Origin: Sphingobacteriia bacterium
Lineage (GTDB): Bacteria; Bacteroidota; Bacteroidia; Chitinophagales; Chitinophagaceae
Assembly: GCA_004294135.1 (NCBI GenBank)
Contig: RDZY01000029.1
Span: 1-64,000, forward strand
Direction of reading: 5' to 3'
Length of the DNA stretch: 64,000 nt
Shown one piece after another: positions 1 to 8,567 of the stretch. Position 1 is the first letter of the stretch; the number at the start of each line of letters is the position of its first letter. The position numbers and the translations under genes were made by a program. The notes beneath the pieces were generated by a model. It was not told the DNA's origin and did not search any database. It worked only from the letters and a program-made list of their open reading frames with translations.

Positions 1-2
1 AT

Positions 3-692
3 TATAATGGAGAAAATGGTGGTGGTTACGATCCAAATAATCCAATATCTTTTGTTCCACCCTCACTTTTGAATCCAAATAATCCTAATTTGCCTCAAAG
101 TCCAATAGTAAATTTGACTGAATTCAATCCGCCATATATTTGGGAATACCAAGGAGATGACGGAACAGTTTTTGTTGATATAGATCCAACTATCGAACCA
201 TATCTAGAATTTAATCCATCTGATAATTATGAAATAAGATTTCCTAGGTTTACCGAGCTTGTAAAAAATTTAAAATCATTCGTCAAAAACAACCCGAAAC
301 TATTTAATGCCCTTCAAAAATGGTCTGGATTTAGTAAACAAGAAATATTGGAAAAGTTAATTTTTAGACAAGGAAATGGACCAAAAATCAAAGTTAATCA
401 ATTAGCAGGTGCCTATGGGCATTATAACCATAAAAACGCTCCAGGAATCTTAGAAATAGATGAGGCAGTAGTAGCGGGACTTGAAATTTCTCAATTACAA
501 TCTACTAAACAAGGGACGGCATTTTTACTTGCTGTCACTATTCTCCATGAATTTGTTCATTTCGGTGAAAATTCAAATGGTATTAAGAATACTGGAAAGT
601 TTGAATTTGGAGATCAATTTGAAATCATGACATTTGGTGTTACAATAACAACCGTAAATGCAATTCGAGTTTCAATTTTGTTTAATAAGTAA
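3..692 (+). CDS. C-terminal part of an RHS-like polymorphic toxin with HExxH metallopeptidase tip (5' truncated)
   Basis: The reading frame is open to the first base of the window, so the gene starts outside it. The TTG at 69 is only an internal codon. The first visible residues are Gly/Asn/Pro-rich (GENGGGYDPNNP), like the linker that follows an RHS core. A compact domain of about 150 residues follows. It contains HEFVH (an HExxH zinc-binding motif, bases about 546-560) with acidic residues downstream in GDQFE. Family knowledge: short HExxH domains at the C-terminus of Bacteroidota RHS and other polymorphic toxins are metallopeptidase toxins (Tox-MPTase-type). The toxin role is inferred, because the delivery part of the protein is not visible. 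A lipoprotein gene follows 46 bp downstream and could encode immunity. Confidence 0.6.
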   Translation, partial: YNGENGGGYDPNNPISFVPPSLLNPNNPNLPQSPIVNLTEFNPPYIWEYQGDDGTVFVDIDPTIEPYLEFNPSDNYEIRFPRFTELVKNLKSFVKNNPKLFNALQKWSGFSKQEILEKLIFRQGNGPKIKVNQLAGAYGHYNHKNAPGILEIDEAVVAGLEISQLQSTKQGTAFLLAVTILHEFVHFGENSNGIKNTGKFEFGDQFEIMTFGVTITTVNAIRVSILFNK

Positions 693-738
693 CTTATAAT
701 ATCAAAACTAGTTGTTCTTTTTTTTTAACTCTTGATTC

Positions 739-1341
739 ATGAAAAAAGCAAAAATTTCTTCACAAATAGTAGTACTATTCTTTATATTTATTGCGTGCGA
801 ATCAGTGCCAAAAGATCAAGAAAAAAATGAAGAAATAACTTTTATTAATGAAAATTTTTTCTCCATGGTAGATAGCTCAACTATTTATAAAAATCAATCA
901 TTTTTTGCTTCCTTCTATGATTCCGTTTATACCACAAGAGATAGTTTAACAGCTTCGGCATGGTATGAATTAATGCCATTAAATGAGCAATTATCGTATT
1001 TGCCAAAGATGCTACATGAAGAAAAACTAGATCAATTTTTAACAGTTTTCGAAGATGCCGCAATAAAAAAAATATCGATTAAATTTAACTTCGTACAATT
1101 AAATAATACAGGATTACTCAAAATTCTACCAAGAGAAAAACACATAAAACATAATAAAATCGTTGGTACAATTGGTGATTTGAAATTTTACAGAGTATTG
1201 TTTGATAAAAAGAAAGAAAAGGCAATTACAATGGTAAACTTTTGGACTACCCCCAAGAGTTCTATTCTTGTACTTTTTGTATTTGAGAAACAAAATAATA
1301 AATGGGTAAAGATTAAAGCTGATACTTTAGAGCAATCGTGA
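739..1341 (+). CDS. Hypothetical lipoprotein, candidate immunity protein
   Basis: This 200-residue protein starts with a basic residue cluster and a hydrophobic stretch ending in FIACES, a lipobox with Cys20, so it is probably a lipoprotein on the periplasmic side or at the outer membrane. The mature part is Lys/Phe-rich with no motif I recognise. Its C-terminal half (VNFWTTPKSSILVLFVFEKQ) looks like beta strands. It lies 46 bp after the toxin-like gene on the same strand, where immunity genes of polymorphic toxins usually sit, and a periplasmic lipoprotein could protect against a toxin acting in the envelope. That function is inferred from position only. The gene is AT-rich like its neighbour. 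Confidence 0.5.
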   Translation: MKKAKISSQIVVLFFIFIACESVPKDQEKNEEITFINENFFSMVDSSTIYKNQSFFASFYDSVYTTRDSLTASAWYELMPLNEQLSYLPKMLHEEKLDQFLTVFEDAAIKKISIKFNFVQLNNTGLLKILPREKHIKHNKIVGTIGDLKFYRVLFDKKKEKAITMVNFWTTPKSSILVLFVFEKQNNKWVKIKADTLEQS

Positions 1342-1403
1342 AGAAAAAATATAATACCCCCAAAAAATAAAAAAATAATTTACTTGAAACAAGAATACCG
1401 ACT

Positions 1404-1820
1404 ATGAGGGAATTACGTGAAGGTATTTTAGGAAATAATATAAATGTAATACTTGCCACAGATGCAATGATTTTTAAACGATGAAAGATCTTTTGGCTTA
1501 CAAAGGCAATATCGTATGATTATGGTAAAATCAGAAAAATCAAATAAATTCCCGATAATTGTAAATCATTGTGACGAAAATAAAATAGCTGAGTTTGAAT
1601 TTGAAAAGCCAGATTTCTCCAAAACCATCTAATTTAAAAGCCATTAGGATCGTATAAAAAATATTTTTTATTGTTGCAGCATTATTTCTGTCACTAAATA
1701 CAAATACACAACCAACCGTGTTAAAATTTGAAAAGGTTCATACATTACTCGTATTTTAAATAATATTAGTTATTACAGAGTATTTGCAAGAACAGAATTA
1801 GTAATAGCTATTTTGTAGTT
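1404..1820 (+). pseudogene. Degraded gene scraps in a 530-bp stretch without an intact gene
   Basis: Between 1342 and 1871 there is no full gene. Short open pieces occur in different frames: 1404-1484 (26 codons, begins MRELREGILG), 1522-1632 (36 codons, begins MVKSEKSNKF) and a signal-peptide-like piece near 1654-1755 (IFFIVAALFLSLNTNTQ). A nearby piece, NISYYRVFARTELV, resembles the LKFYRVLF segment of the preceding lipoprotein. I read this as remnants of one or two related immunity or lipoprotein genes broken by frameshifts. Their identity is uncertain. Confidence 0.3.
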
Positions 1821-1871
1821 GTTAACTATCGCCCTTATTGATAGTAACCAATAACAGCAATCCTTTCAAGC

Positions 1872-2942
1872 TTATTTCCTTATTTTCAACCCTGCTTTTT
1901 TAGCTATATCAACCCACTTATAATACTGAAAAGTTTTATCGGTACTCATCGCTACAAAAATACCACCTTCAAAGCCGGGTACACTAACAGAACTTACTTC
2001 ACTGCCATCGCTTTGATTGGTTGAAACAGGAATAGAAACCAGCAATGGATGATTGTGCTGTTCGTTCTTGGTTCCTTCTCTTGGGTAAATATTAAATCGG
2101 TTGGCACTCTGATCAGACACGAGTATATATCCTGTTTTATCGTCTAAATTATAAATAGAAATACCCTCATTGTCCTCTTTAAATTGATTTTTCCCAAATA
2201 GCGCCAACTCTTCATTTCCCTTAACTGGATCCGCATAATACTTTCTAATACCTACTTGTTCATCCGAATAATAAATATATCCAAGTTGTTGATCAACTGC
2301 AATAGATTCAATTTCTTTTTTACCAGAATATTTTCCAAACTTTCTTACCAATTGCCCCGTAATTATTCCAGACCCATTGTCTTTTAATAAGTATTGATAA
2401 AGGTATCCTTCTGCGGGACCACTCTTTCTTCCAACAATAGCAAATATGGCATCATCACCCGCTCTTTTGTACAAAGCAATACCCATGGGGCTTCTCTCTT
2501 TTTCTCCTTCAAAAACAGGGACCCCGCCATTGTCAATGGCCAACATTGCTGGGAGGCTAAAAATGCGAATGGCATTCCTGCCTCTTTCGGTAGCTACGGC
2601 AATATCCACTGCTCCTGTTGCTGTTTTAAAGCCATAAGCAATATCAATATTATTCACCCGCTTCATGCCAGTTATCGTTCTGCTTCTGTCAATTTTCCCC
2701 TTCAAGTCAAATGCATACACCCCCCCATTGGTATCGTGTTTGTCGGTGCCAAGTATCATACTTTCAGCAGGATTAGCTGCATTAATCCAAATAGCTGGAT
2801 CATCACTATCCTCAAAAACAGTGTCGCTTACTACAACTGGTTTGACGGCTACGGCATCTTCAGCATTTTTTTGTGATTGCTTACAACCACTGAAAACAAA
2901 AACCGCAAAAGCAAGTGTGCTAAAAATATGATTGAAATGCAT
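1872..2942 (-). CDS. Beta-propeller phytase (3-phytase), lipoprotein
   Basis: Phytases of this family release phosphate from myo-inositol hexakisphosphate in a calcium-dependent way. The protein matches the family from end to end, with DTVFEDSDDPAIWINAANP near the start, ILGTDKHDTNGGVYAFDLKG, RVNNIDIAYGF, VFEGEKERSPMGIALYKR, SIAVDQQLGYIYYSDEQVGI and DNEGISIY. I place the start at the ATG at 2942 rather than 14 codons upstream, because it puts a short hydrophobic stretch directly before the lipobox VFSGC. It is therefore probably a lipoprotein, likely at the cell surface. It lies 75 bp downstream of a TonB-dependent receptor on the same strand. Together they look like a phytate or phosphate scavenging unit, with release outside and uptake across the outer membrane. 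Confidence 0.88.
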   Translation of the reverse strand: MHFNHIFSTLAFAVFVFSGCKQSQKNAEDAVAVKPVVVSDTVFEDSDDPAIWINAANPAESMILGTDKHDTNGGVYAFDLKGKIDRSRTITGMKRVNNIDIAYGFKTATGAVDIAVATERGRNAIRIFSLPAMLAIDNGGVPVFEGEKERSPMGIALYKRAGDDAIFAIVGRKSGPAEGYLYQYLLKDNGSGIITGQLVRKFGKYSGKKEIESIAVDQQLGYIYYSDEQVGIRKYYADPVKGNEELALFGKNQFKEDNEGISIYNLDDKTGYILVSDQSANRFNIYPREGTKNEQHNHPLLVSIPVSTNQSDGSEVSSVSVPGFEGGIFVAMSTDKTFQYYKWVDIAKKAGLKIRK

Positions 2943-3017
2943 AATTATTTTTTTTGAAAGGTAAACAAAAAAATAGAGGCTCAATTGAACCCCTATTTTT
3001 TTAATGATAAACTGAAG

Positions 3018-5870
3018 TTAGAATAGGTCAAATTTCAAACCCATATTCCAACGAATATTGTAATACTCAACCTGCATGGTTCTTTCTTTAACACCTTGAT
3101 AATATCTTAAAGGCTGGTTGGTGATATTATTTATTTCACTAAAGAAACGCAACTTAGGCGTAACGGCATAAGAAGCATTCGCATCTACAAAAAATTGTTT
3201 ATCGTAGTAACTATCTTCGAAAGAGTTAGCACCAATTACATCAATATAGGCAGCGGTATAATTAGCCGCTACTCTTGCTACTAATTTTTTATTCTCATAG
3301 CTCAAACTACCATTAAAAGTATGTGGAGCAGTACCGGGTAATGATAGATTGGTTCTTACTGATGCGCCATCACTGGATGTGATTCCGTCAGCAGTACTTT
3401 TGGTATAAGTATAGTTTAAATATATACCAAATCCTTTCCAGATACCTGGTAAGAAATCTAATTGGCGTTGTATAGAAAGTTCTACGCCATAAAAACGGGC
3501 TTTATTACCATTCCTTGCTTGAGAATAACGCCATTTATCGGTCGCCCCAATAGGATTGATTCCACCAACAATAGGTAAAATTTCGTTGGCATAGTCGGTA
3601 GTCGAATAATTATTGGTATAGAATGTATAAAAGAAATTATTTAAGGTTTTGTAGAATACACCCCCAGAAATAAGACCTACATTTTTATAATATTTCTCTA
3701 CCATAAAATCGTAGTTCACGCTATTCGTAGCTTTTAAAGTCGCATTCCCACGGGTGATAGATTGATCAACACTGTTTACATTCATGAAAGGAACCAAATC
3801 AAAATAAGCGGGACGAGCTAATGCAGTAGTTACTGCCGCTCTAAAAATAAGGTCTTTACTTGCTTGGTATTTTAAATTAATACTCGGTAATAAATTATTA
3901 TACCTTGAAGTAGTATCATCTGCCCCTACCAATGTAGCTGAATTCCTTAAAATATTTCCTTTGTAATAGTTTTCAGTTGCTTCAAAACGCGCACCTACTA
4001 TCATGCTTAATTTATCGGTAATTTCTTGATCTATTCTAATATATGCATTGTACAATTTTTCTCTTGCGGTGTAATTCTGACCAAGATAATCAGCGGGACT
4101 TAAAGCTTCTGAAAACTGGGTTTTATCTTTTAAGTTTAAAACACCAAGTGCAATCGGTTGTGCAAAACTATCTATTTGGTATTGACTTCCAGCTAAATAA
4201 TTTGGATCACTACCATTAAAAGAAGGCACTACTGCTAAATTGGCCACAGCGGTATTGCCACTCAATGGTGTATAGATATAGAATATATTGTTTCTTTCTT
4301 TTTCTTTTCTACTATACCTACCACCAATTTTAACCAGTGTAGATTTTTCCTTGAATAGCTTTATTGGAAACTGAATATTTAATTTATTATTCCAATCGGT
4401 TTCCCAAGTATCGCCAAATTGTTCAGATAGCCTTCTAAAACTATAAGCACTCGCATTTCTACGGGTTACTAAATTCACACTAGGCTGCTCAGGATTGCTG
4501 ATGTCTTGTTTAAGGATTACGTTGTTTACCCTAAAATCAATATAACGTTCATTGGGCCTTTCTTCACTGGCTCTTGACATAGCAGTACTCCAATCTACTA
4601 ATACATTCTTACCAATAATATGCTCACCATTGGCTTTTAAATTTGTTACAATCTGGCGCTCTAAACGTGTATTTTTTACTACATCATTATTGATTCCACC
4701 TTTTGTTTCTTTTCTAATTTCACCTCGGTAAGAGGCAATGGTTTGTGTGGGTAAGGTAACTGCAGCACCCGCAGCATCTAGTGGTACAATGGATCTGGTT
4801 CTTAAACGGAATCTATTCTCCCAGTCATTCCTCTGGTTGTACATTCCGCTGATATACAGCGTATTTTTTTTGTTTAATTTAAAATCACTTGATAAATTAA
4901 AACTCATTCTCCTTCTCTGAACATCATACTTTCTGATATCGTGTTGAGAAAGAAATACAGCACCATTGGCTGCAGTAGCCCAAACAGCTTCTACGTTGTC
5001 ACTACCATAAATATTGTCGTTGATATTCATACTTCCTACAAAGCCTGCTGCTTTGTTTTTAGAACGGTTGCCTATTACCAAACTACCAGTATACAATGCT
5101 TTACCTCTAATTGGATTAGTACCGCCACTTAAAGTACCACTAATTCTTAATTTGTTGGGAGCTTTTCTTGTTACAAGGTTAACACTACCTCCAATAGCAT
5201 CTCCTTCTAAATCTGGGGTGAGGGTTTTATTTACGGCAACAGTCTGTATCATATCAGATGGAATTAAATCCATTTGTATCCGCCTATTATCTCCCTCAGC
5301 AGAGGGTATACGATCTCCATTTAAAGTAACAGAATTCAATTGTGGTGCTAATCCGCGAATAATAATATCCCTTGCTTCACCCTGATCATTTTGCATGGCA
5401 ACACCTGGTACACGCTTCAAAGCGTCTCCAATATTTGCATCGGGAAAACGACCAATTTGATCCGCACTAATAATATTGGCAACTGTTCCACCATTTTTTT
5501 GTTGATTGAGTGCTTTGGCTTGACCCTTCAATCGATCTCCTAAAACAGTAATGGCATTTAAGGTTTTTACACCACTTATTAGTTGAATGCTTACTTCAGT
5601 AATATTAGCTATTACATTTATTTCTTTTGTAACTTCTTCATAACCTACATAGGTTACTTTAATACGCTGTTTGCCATATGCTACTCCATATATAATTGCG
5701 TTTCCACTTGCATCTGAAAAAACAGTCGACTTTTTTCCTACCAACTGAACAGATGCCAATGGTAAGTTAAGGTTGCTTTCGTCTTCAATTTTTACTTTTA
5801 CAATGCTCGTTTGGGCATTTAAAGTATTAATAACAATAAGAAAGGAAATAATAAAAAAGATTTGTTTCAT
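3018..5870 (-). CDS. TonB-dependent receptor, probably for phytate or a related ligand
   Basis: Outer-membrane receptor of about 950 residues. A signal peptide (MKQIFFIISFLIVIN...LNAQ) is followed by a carboxypeptidase-regulatory-like domain (residues about 23-110), a plug (ADQIGRFPDANIGDALKRVP, DIIIRGLAPQLNSVTLNGDR, GDAIGGSVNLVTRK) and a long beta-barrel ending in FDLF with the usual terminal aromatic residue. The plug wording matches the TIGR01782-type (Xanthomonas/Caulobacter) receptors. The ATG at 5870 is preferred over a TTG two codons upstream. The phytase gene follows on the same strand, so the substrate is inferred to be phytate, inositol phosphates or a metal complex. Energy would come from a TonB-ExbBD complex encoded elsewhere. 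Confidence 0.93.
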   Translation of the reverse strand: MKQIFFIISFLIVINTLNAQTSIVKVKIEDESNLNLPLASVQLVGKKSTVFSDASGNAIIYGVAYGKQRIKVTYVGYEEVTKEINVIANITEVSIQLISGVKTLNAITVLGDRLKGQAKALNQQKNGGTVANIISADQIGRFPDANIGDALKRVPGVAMQNDQGEARDIIIRGLAPQLNSVTLNGDRIPSAEGDNRRIQMDLIPSDMIQTVAVNKTLTPDLEGDAIGGSVNLVTRKAPNKLRISGTLSGGTNPIRGKALYTGSLVIGNRSKNKAAGFVGSMNINDNIYGSDNVEAVWATAANGAVFLSQHDIRKYDVQRRRMSFNLSSDFKLNKKNTLYISGMYNQRNDWENRFRLRTRSIVPLDAAGAAVTLPTQTIASYRGEIRKETKGGINNDVVKNTRLERQIVTNLKANGEHIIGKNVLVDWSTAMSRASEERPNERYIDFRVNNVILKQDISNPEQPSVNLVTRRNASAYSFRRLSEQFGDTWETDWNNKLNIQFPIKLFKEKSTLVKIGGRYSRKEKERNNIFYIYTPLSGNTAVANLAVVPSFNGSDPNYLAGSQYQIDSFAQPIALGVLNLKDKTQFSEALSPADYLGQNYTAREKLYNAYIRIDQEITDKLSMIVGARFEATENYYKGNILRNSATLVGADDTTSRYNNLLPSINLKYQASKDLIFRAAVTTALARPAYFDLVPFMNVNSVDQSITRGNATLKATNSVNYDFMVEKYYKNVGLISGGVFYKTLNNFFYTFYTNNYSTTDYANEILPIVGGINPIGATDKWRYSQARNGNKARFYGVELSIQRQLDFLPGIWKGFGIYLNYTYTKSTADGITSSDGASVRTNLSLPGTAPHTFNGSLSYENKKLVARVAANYTAAYIDVIGANSFEDSYYDKQFFVDANASYAVTPKLRFFSEINNITNQPLRYYQGVKERTMQVEYYNIRWNMGLKFDLF

Positions 5871-5902
5871 AAACAATGAATTGAGTTACCTAATTTTGGT
5901 GC

Positions 5903-5916
5903 GCAAATATATTTGC
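5903..5916. promoter_or_regulatory. 14-bp perfect palindrome with TATATTTG in the TonB receptor / nadB divergent region
   Basis: The sequence gcaaatatatttgc is a perfect palindrome between the divergent starts at 5870 and 6024. On both strands it contains TATATTTG, which fits the Bacteroidota -7 element TAnnTTTG. On the minus strand it lies 33 bp upstream of the receptor ATG. I see no well-spaced -33 TTTG on that strand, so it could be a promoter core, an operator or both. Confidence 0.35.
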
Positions 5917-6023
5917 ACAATTTGCAGTAGTCAGAATTGGTGTGTTATGGATTTATTAACAATTTTTTTAAATACAATAACGCTCCCATAAGTTGGTTCA
6001 TTGATTTTTTCAATATATTAAGT

Positions 6024-7622
6024 ATGCTAAAGACAGATTTTTTAGTGATTGGTTCTGGTATTGCGGGACTCACTTATGCACTTAAAACAGCTCGGGCTTT
6101 TCCCAATAAGCAGATAACCATTATTACTAAAACCCAAGCCGATGAAACCAATACAAAATACGCACAGGGTGGCATAGCAGGGGTATGGGATGCAGATAAA
6201 GACAGTTATGAAAAACATATTGATGATACACTAATTGCTGGCGATGGATTGTGCAATAAAGCCATTGTTGAATTGGTGGTTAAAGAAGGTCCCGAAAGAA
6301 TTAAAGAAATTATTGGGTATGGTGCCGAATTTGATAAAGATGCTGGCGGTGCTTATAGCCTTGGTAAAGAAGGGGGACATAGTGAAAATAGAATCCTACA
6401 CCACAAAGATGTTACTGGCAAGGAAATGGAACGCGCATTGCTCTCTCAACTAAACGCATTACCCAATATTGAATTACTCAACCACTGCTTTGTAATAGAT
6501 TTAATTACACAACATCACTTAGGTTATTTGGTTACAAAATCTAGCCTAGATATTACCTGTTATGGGGTTTATGTATTGAATTTACAACTCAATAAAATTC
6601 AAAAAATAGTCGCTAAAATTGTACTACTTGCTGCAGGTGGTTGTGGTCAAGCTTATCGAACCACTACCAACCCTAAAATTGCAACTGGAGATGGCATCGC
6701 AATGGTTTATCGTGCCAAGGGTAAGATAGAAAATATGGAATTTATTCAATTCCATCCAACCGCATTGTTTGAACCGGGTATTTCTCCTTCTTTTCTAATT
6801 ACAGAAGCAGTTAGGGGAGATGGGGGCATCTTACGCAATAAATCTGGCGAGGCTTTTATGGAGCAATACGATACTCGAAAAGACCTTGCGCCCCGTGATA
6901 TTGTTGCCCGTGCTATTGACAATGAAATGAAAAGAACTGGCACTGAATATGTGTACTTGGATTGTAGGCATATGGGTAAAGAAAAATTCATTCATCATTT
7001 CCCCAATATCTATAACAAGTGCTTAAGCATCGGCATTGATATTGTAGAACAGATGATACCTGTTGCCCCAGCAGCACATTATAGTTGTGGTGGAATTAAA
7101 ACAGATGAATGGGGACGCACTTCTATTAAAAACTTATACGCTTGTGGAGAATGTGCCAGTACTGGTCTCCATGGTGCTAATAGACTGGCCAGTAATAGCC
7201 TACTTGAAGCTATGGTATTTGCGCATCGCTGCTTCCTACAAAGTTCACAACTGATTGAGCAACTTAATTATGCTGAGCAAGTTCCTGACTGGAATACGAT
7301 GGGTACCAGTGAACCGCGTGAAATGATTTTAATTACACAAAGCCTAAAAGAATTACAACAAATCATGTCTGATTACGTAGGAATTGTAAGAACAGATATT
7401 CGCTTGGAAAGAGCTATGAAAAGGCTCGACTTACTTTTTGTAGAAACAGAAGAACTCTATAAATCCACTAAAGTATCTCCACAACTTTGTGAGTTGCGTA
7501 ATTTAATTACAGTCGGGTACTTAATTGTTAAAGGAGCGCAGTTTAGAAAAGAAAGTCGCGGCCTACATTTTAACACAGACCATCCCTTAAAGAGTGCTAT
7601 TTTACAGGATATGATTTTGTAA
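6024..7622 (+). CDS. nadB: L-aspartate oxidase
   Basis: NadB oxidises L-aspartate to iminoaspartate using FAD, the first step of de novo NAD synthesis. The 532-residue protein has the N-terminal FAD-binding GSGIAGL, then KYAQGGIAGV, HHKDVTGKEMERALL, GGCGQAYRTTTNP, EFIQFHPTALF, EAVRGDGGILRN, APRDIVARAID and HGANRLASNSLLEA. These are the family landmarks, in order. The ATG at 6024 starts directly before the FAD motif (MLKTDFLVIGSG). The longer open frame from 5937 would add 29 residues unlike the family. nadA and nadC are not in the window. It runs divergently from the TonB receptor. Confidence 0.95.
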   Translation: MLKTDFLVIGSGIAGLTYALKTARAFPNKQITIITKTQADETNTKYAQGGIAGVWDADKDSYEKHIDDTLIAGDGLCNKAIVELVVKEGPERIKEIIGYGAEFDKDAGGAYSLGKEGGHSENRILHHKDVTGKEMERALLSQLNALPNIELLNHCFVIDLITQHHLGYLVTKSSLDITCYGVYVLNLQLNKIQKIVAKIVLLAAGGCGQAYRTTTNPKIATGDGIAMVYRAKGKIENMEFIQFHPTALFEPGISPSFLITEAVRGDGGILRNKSGEAFMEQYDTRKDLAPRDIVARAIDNEMKRTGTEYVYLDCRHMGKEKFIHHFPNIYNKCLSIGIDIVEQMIPVAPAAHYSCGGIKTDEWGRTSIKNLYACGECASTGLHGANRLASNSLLEAMVFAHRCFLQSSQLIEQLNYAEQVPDWNTMGTSEPREMILITQSLKELQQIMSDYVGIVRTDIRLERAMKRLDLLFVETEELYKSTKVSPQLCELRNLITVGYLIVKGAQFRKESRGLHFNTDHPLKSAILQDMIL

Positions 7623-7677
7623 TTAAATAATAATTCTTATGCACAAATCAATCAATCAATTCTAATCTTTTACCAGC

Positions 7678-8562
7678 ATGTATTATATTATTTATCCGCT
7701 GCTTTATTTGCTCTCCTTACTTCCTTGGCGGCTATTGTATTTTATTGCTGATGGATTGTATGTATTGGCATATTATTTAATCGGTTATCGCAAAGCCGAG
7801 GTGATGAAGAATCTTGCCATTGCATTTCCAGAAAAAACAGAACTGGCTCGTTTGCGTATTGCAAAAGATTTCTACCATAATTTTATTGATACCATTATTG
7901 AAACCATCAAGCTTTTATCTGTAAGCGACCAAACACTTCAAAAGCGTTTTACTTGCAATATAGATCTACTGAATAATTTGTACAGTACCGGACAGAATGT
8001 ACAATTGCAATGCGGTCATTTTTTTAATTGGGAAATCATCAACCTCAATATTTCACGCTTGAGTAAGTTTCCTTTTGTAGGTGTGTACCAGCCACTGACC
8101 AATCAAGTGATGAATAAGATTATGCTTAATATGCGCCAACGCAACGGCACCATCTTGGTTCCTGCTAATAAATTTAAGACACATTTTAGAACTTATGTAA
8201 AAGACCGCTATGCACTTGGATTGGCCGCAGACCAGAACCCACCCAGTGCTTTAAAAGCCCATTGGGTTCCTTTTTTTGGTCGACTAACCCCTTTTGTTAT
8301 TGGCCCAGAAAAAGGGGCTAAACTCAACAATACCATCGTAGTATTTGCCCATTTTTACAAAGTAAAAAGAGGGTATTACCATACCCAATTTGAAATAATT
8401 ACACAAGATCCCAACGCTTTTGAAGCGGGGCAGCTCACCAAAATTTATGCAGCATACGTAGAGCGGGCAGTCCGCTTAAAACCAGCCAATTATCTCTGGA
8501 GTCATCGACGTTGGAAGTTTACATACAATGAATTGGAGCATGGGCATTTAAGGGTTCACTAA
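7678..8562 (+). CDS. Lysophospholipid/lipid A acyltransferase (LpxL/HtrB family)
   Basis: This membrane-associated enzyme transfers a fatty acyl chain, most likely to the lipid A precursor at the inner membrane. The 294-residue protein has an N-terminal hydrophobic anchor (IIYPLLYLLSLLPWRLLYFI), the family opening GYRKAEVMKNLAIAFPEK, and the catalytic HX4E motif HFFNWE at about residues 115-120. QNPPSALKAHWVPFFGR follows, and near the end YLWSHRRWKF, which is typical of the family. The length is normal. It follows nadB with a 55-bp gap on the same strand and may be cotranscribed, though the functions are unrelated. Acceptor and chain length cannot be read from the sequence. Confidence 0.88.
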   Translation: MYYIIYPLLYLLSLLPWRLLYFIADGLYVLAYYLIGYRKAEVMKNLAIAFPEKTELARLRIAKDFYHNFIDTIIETIKLLSVSDQTLQKRFTCNIDLLNNLYSTGQNVQLQCGHFFNWEIINLNISRLSKFPFVGVYQPLTNQVMNKIMLNMRQRNGTILVPANKFKTHFRTYVKDRYALGLAADQNPPSALKAHWVPFFGRLTPFVIGPEKGAKLNNTIVVFAHFYKVKRGYYHTQFEIITQDPNAFEAGQLTKIYAAYVERAVRLKPANYLWSHRRWKFTYNELEHGHLRVH

Positions 8563-8567
8563 TTAAC

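Noticed and set aside
5937..6023. Possible 29-residue N-terminal extension of nadB
   Set aside because: It is unlike any NadB N-terminus. The ATG at 6024 lies right before the FAD motif.
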